DNA from: Sipunculus nudus
Taxonomy: Eukaryota > Annelida > Sipuncula > Golfingiida > Sipunculidae
DNA length: 64,000 nt
Direction: 5' to 3'
NCBI GenBank assembly: GCA_026874595.1
Contig: CM049319.1
Location: 54,916,917 to 54,980,916, forward strand
Part shown: in pieces, positions 60,397-64,000 of the stretch
How the letters are laid out: every line of letters begins with the position of its first letter
How positions within the stretch are numbered: the stretch's first letter is position 1
Program-made: the position numbers and the translations under genes
Notes under the pieces: model-generated
Seen by the model: the letters and a program-made list of their open reading frames with translations, nothing else
Database searches by the model: none
What the model was told of the DNA's origin: nothing

Positions 60397-63330
60397 CTGC
60401 ACATGTGCTGAAGATGAGACATTACCAGTTTCAAAGCACCCTTTGCAAATCTCACTGACCTATGTCTTTGTTCAATGTGTTAACAGTTTAGATTATTTTT
60501 GCAGGCTCCCCACATGTTATAAACATGTGGATATAAACAAAATGAACACTGTGTGTGTGGTGGAATTGGCATTTCCTGGCCTACCTTTATGGAAGGTTAA
60601 GAGAATTATCATAATTTAATTGATGTCAGATAACAGAATAAGTGGTTTTCATCTACCTCTCTTTTGCGACTTTTTATTGAAGTTAGATAAAAATTGCTCA
60701 CCATTGACTCCTTTTAACATGGCTGGTGACAAACTTGAGTATGATCCAGAGTTTGGCTGAAAGGGGAACTCAAAATGTAGTAAACTCATACACATATATA
60801 TAATATGCTACTATGCCTAGTATGTAATTTAATGCAGCAAAACTTTAAAGTTAAATTTTTCAAAATTGAAAAAAAAATGTGAGATGGCCCTCTCTGACTC
60901 CAGGGGCTAAATTATCTATGTATGTCAAGACAGACTATCCAAATATCCGATATTGAAAACATTGTTGATGTTTCCATTTGATTTACATCTGAATGTGTCC
61001 AATCAAAATGTTTTGTTTGGAAACTTTTCTGACATTTTTATCAGTGGACATGCCCAGACATACATGTTCTGAAGTGTTTGTCCCCATTAATTTGTTTACT
61101 GATGACTGAATAGTAATATGGATTGAACATACAGAAGCAATGCTAGAGTCCTAACATATACTCCCTATGTGAGCACAACTGATATAGTATCAGGGGTCAG
61201 GTGAGATAAGATAAAAGTGTCTTCACCCTAATTGTTTATTACATGCTTAAATAGAGTAGGTGCATTGCAGGTGTGAACGTTATTCAGGGGTTGAAAAATA
61301 TTTTTAGGCCCAGTGGTCCTGAACAGATCAAATGTGACTCGACCTCAGCATTTAATTTAGGTGTCAAACAAATGTTGATGACTTGCCCACAAAGCATTTG
61401 ATTGGTAATAAGGGAAATATTATATCAAAGGAAAAGAAAATATTTCAGTAATGCATGATATAATGTCACAGTCGCTGCTGTGTTATCATATCCATTCTGT
61501 GGGCCCGTCTACATACTGCAGAATCAGACTTGCTGGTTAGGGTTTGTGGGCTTCAAACTCTGCAGCCCACAGTGCATTGGGGCTTCTACTTACACAGATG
61601 GCATAGGTATATTGTAGTGATGTGGGTCATTTAGTCAATTCATATTTGTTGGGTAAGAATTGTTTAAAGCTAATTACATAATCATGGGTGGTTTTGTGGT
61701 AAGGGTTTCACAGAACAAGTTATACTTTGTAAGCATACAAAATACACATGTGAAATGTAAGCAGGTGTTTCTTTGAAATGTAACAATTTTTTTTTCTAAA
61801 GTTTAACAGTTATGACAAGTATTCCCAGCTGTCCCACAGTGCCTGACTGGAAGAGGTTCATTTTGAGTAGTAACAACTGTCAACTTTCTGCGGAAGGGTG
61901 CCCGGTCCATTGCCTGATTTGACTGTATTGGTCAGGCATCTTATATACCCAGTCTTTTGTGCTGACTTTCACTTAGGGCTATAGACATCTAATTTGACAT
62001 ACAAAGAGGTGGGAATTAGATCTCCATATAAACCTTATGGGGTAATCTTAAGTTATTTATGTTGATATATATTCTGCTTTGTATGAATTGTTACACAATT
62101 TTTGAGCACATCAAAGCCTTACTCTCTTTACATTGTAAATACCAAGAAAACTGATATAGCTACTTTTGGAAGAGCAAGAATACAAAAACAAAGAAAAAAA
62201 TGAAAAATTTCAGGTTTTCAGAATCTGTAATCCTATCTTTTGTATTTCTGTGAAAATCTCCAGTTTCATGAATTTTATTCATCTTCAGATACTAAAAAAT
62301 GTTAACTTTCTCATGGCAGAAACTATAATTACCAGACCAATTAATCCAAGGCAGTATTTGGAAAGCTATAAAATGATAAGTCAGAAAGAAAAGGAAAGGA
62401 GGCTTTTTATTACATGTTTTCTGTGCTGGATTGCAGTTTTGGTTACCTCAGTCCCTTGGAGGGCTTTTATTTACTTTACAAAATACAAGTAATTACACTA
62501 AAAAGGTCAGCAAGCCATTAAAGAGTTAAAAACAAGAGGGATAGTACACAGGGACAGAGCCACTCCGATAATTTGATTGCTTTGATATTACGAGAGCTTT
62601 TAAAAACTCTGCCTTCTTCTCCACCTTTGTGTCAACATATGTTTGCTGTTTATAGCTTTGTTGTTCCATGTTATATCAACGGTGTTGTGATTAATAGAAA
62701 AAGCCTCCGTTAAACGGGGCGGGGAAGAATTCAGAACAGGTGTGTTAATGGCACCAGAGCAAGCAGGAACTGGCCCTGTAAACCAGGGCTCTTGAACCTG
62801 TGGTTCACTGTTCTCGATGTTGTTAATTAGTGCAACAGGTGAGATCCATTAGATTCTATAATGAGTCAAAATACAGACGTGATGTTATTGCTTCTTACAA
62901 CAGATTTGATATCCTGGGACCGCCCCAAATGTGAAATCATTTAAAATATTTACTTGGCTCAAAATAGTTTGAAAATGAGGCCCAAGTGTTAACTCCTGGG
63001 ACTATGAGAAATGTTATCTTGAGGAGAAAAAAAAATTATGGTTAATACTGTGCTGTGACTAGTTAAATTTCGAGAATTTTGAATGCCTATGAAATCTAAA
63101 AGTAAATGCTTCATCTTTAACTAATTAAGCACTTGCTGTTTATTAAAGCACATAAAATATTTATAATTCCTGTTTTTTCTACATTTTTGGAGTCATTAAA
63201 ATTAAAAATGACTAATGTGTTTTATAAAGAGAATATAAGATATCTTAATTAAAAGATTTCAACTAATTTAAAGTAGCTTCAGGTGTGTCTGGTAGCAAAG
63301 AAGCAATTAATATTTGAAGTTGCAGAGATT
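60397..63330. other. Unannotated stretch
   Basis: No gene or repeat was recognised. A lysine-rich frame at 62166-62492 lacks any domain and is AT-biased. The island 62530-62860 is less AT-rich and could be regulatory. Confidence 0.4.
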
Positions 63331-63702
63331 TAAAGGGACATAATCAGGAGCAGTATTATTCCTATTCTTTCACACTATCAGTTCAGTTTTGCTTTAAACA
63401 AAAGTTTCCCCAGCATACAGTCTCATTTCCTGGCACACGACTGTTCAACAACTTGTTATAGCCCTGTGTGTTGGTAAACACAGTCTGTTTACCATAATAA
63501 GGCCGCGTGATCAGAATTCTGATTTGGAGGGTCAACATGTGTTGTTTCAGCCAGTGGGAACATGTATTACATTTTTGGGCCAAACAGGAGTAAGCAAATG
63601 GTCTCTAGGCAATATTCTGGCAGGAACAGAATTATTTTAAGCGGGAAAAAGCTATTTTTCCTGTTAACTCAACATGCCCTTTAGGTGATTAGGCCCCTTA
63701 AA
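63331..63702 (+). mobile_element. MITE-like family TTTAAAGGGACATAATCAGG, copy 3 (complete)
   Basis: Starts TAAAGGGACATAATCAGGAG and ends GATTAGGCCCCTTAAAG. It shares the interior with 39583-39862 and 40604-41081, including CAGCCAGTGGGAACATGT. About 370 bp; non-coding. Confidence 0.78.
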
Positions 63703-64000
63703 GAGAATTTAGGATATCATTATGAAATGTCTACTTCAATATCATGGACAAAAGAAACATTCTATTTTGATTACAGTTTACCTAATTTTCCTGAAGAGTC
63801 ACATCTCTTGTTCCCAAGAAATGCTCAATATCGGAATATATTAGAGTTTACAATATCGTTATTAAGCAGTTACTGTGGTATGCTTTACATTAAAAGGAAC
63901 ATTCCTGGAAATAATTTATGATAATTGATTACATTTAATTAACATTCAGTATGTAAGGAAGATCTGCACTTGAGCCTGGTAGCACCTAGACTGATCTGGC
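63703..64000. other. Unannotated window end
   Basis: An open frame runs 63685-63921 with no recognised domain; its first codons lie inside the repeat above. Not called as a gene. Confidence 0.4.

Noticed and set aside
62166-62492. 108-codon plus-strand frame
   Set aside because: Lys/Ile/Phe-rich as expected of AT-rich non-coding DNA, with no domain or splice context.

Overview
The window looks like nuclear DNA from a multicellular animal. It is AT-rich, has no long intact ORFs, carries spliceosomal intron signals (GT...AG), and is packed with short non-autonomous DNA transposons. The repeat style (Helitron-like elements with AGGTCA arrays, octamer-rich hAT-like ends, GTCCGTCC runs, GGTGGCGCCACC palindromes) resembles marine molluscs, most likely a bivalve. 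That placement is inference from repeat style; no diagnostic gene fixes the taxon.

The best-supported gene is on the + strand. Exons at 8464-8570, 17029-17120 and 19101-19161 join in compatible phases and encode a DDT-type domain, collinear with the N-terminus of the chromatin-remodelling protein CECR2. A possible start exon lies at 2448-2508. The joined model is 321 nt, or 107 codons. The rest of the gene, including any bromodomain, was not found. Weaker exon-like stretches lie at 3624-3870 (-), 28584-28784 (strand uncertain), 43632-43839 (+) and 52405-52608 (+).

Most of the remaining sequence is mobile DNA. Two Helitron/Helentron-like groups dominate. Group 1 starts (A)TCATTTTTAGCTCAGCTGAC and ends in the palindrome GACCCATGGGTC followed by CT(A/T)G: 1-2086, 11960-14599, 19628-23485, 32905-35348, 41147-43072, 56211-58047, plus fragments. 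Group 2 starts TTGTATCC and ends in a hairpin followed by CTAG: 19980-21453, 50538-51168, and a partial copy at 46616-47335. Several are nested, and two nestings allow the empty target site to be reconstructed as A|T without duplication. No Rep/helicase, transposase or reverse transcriptase ORF was seen, so all are non-autonomous here.

Other elements are two hAT-like elements with near-perfect 8-bp target duplications (38460-40342, 59491-60396), a TA-flanked MITE (23710-24246), two other inverted-repeat elements (18016-18530, 24664-25053), a palindrome-rich 1.8-kb element with ~66-bp inverted ends (50121-51920), a three-copy family starting TTAAAAGG or TTTAAAGGG, a tRNA-derived SINE candidate (27226-27440), and several tandem repeats. 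The stretches between are intronic or intergenic with no recognised gene; some less AT-rich islands may be regulatory.
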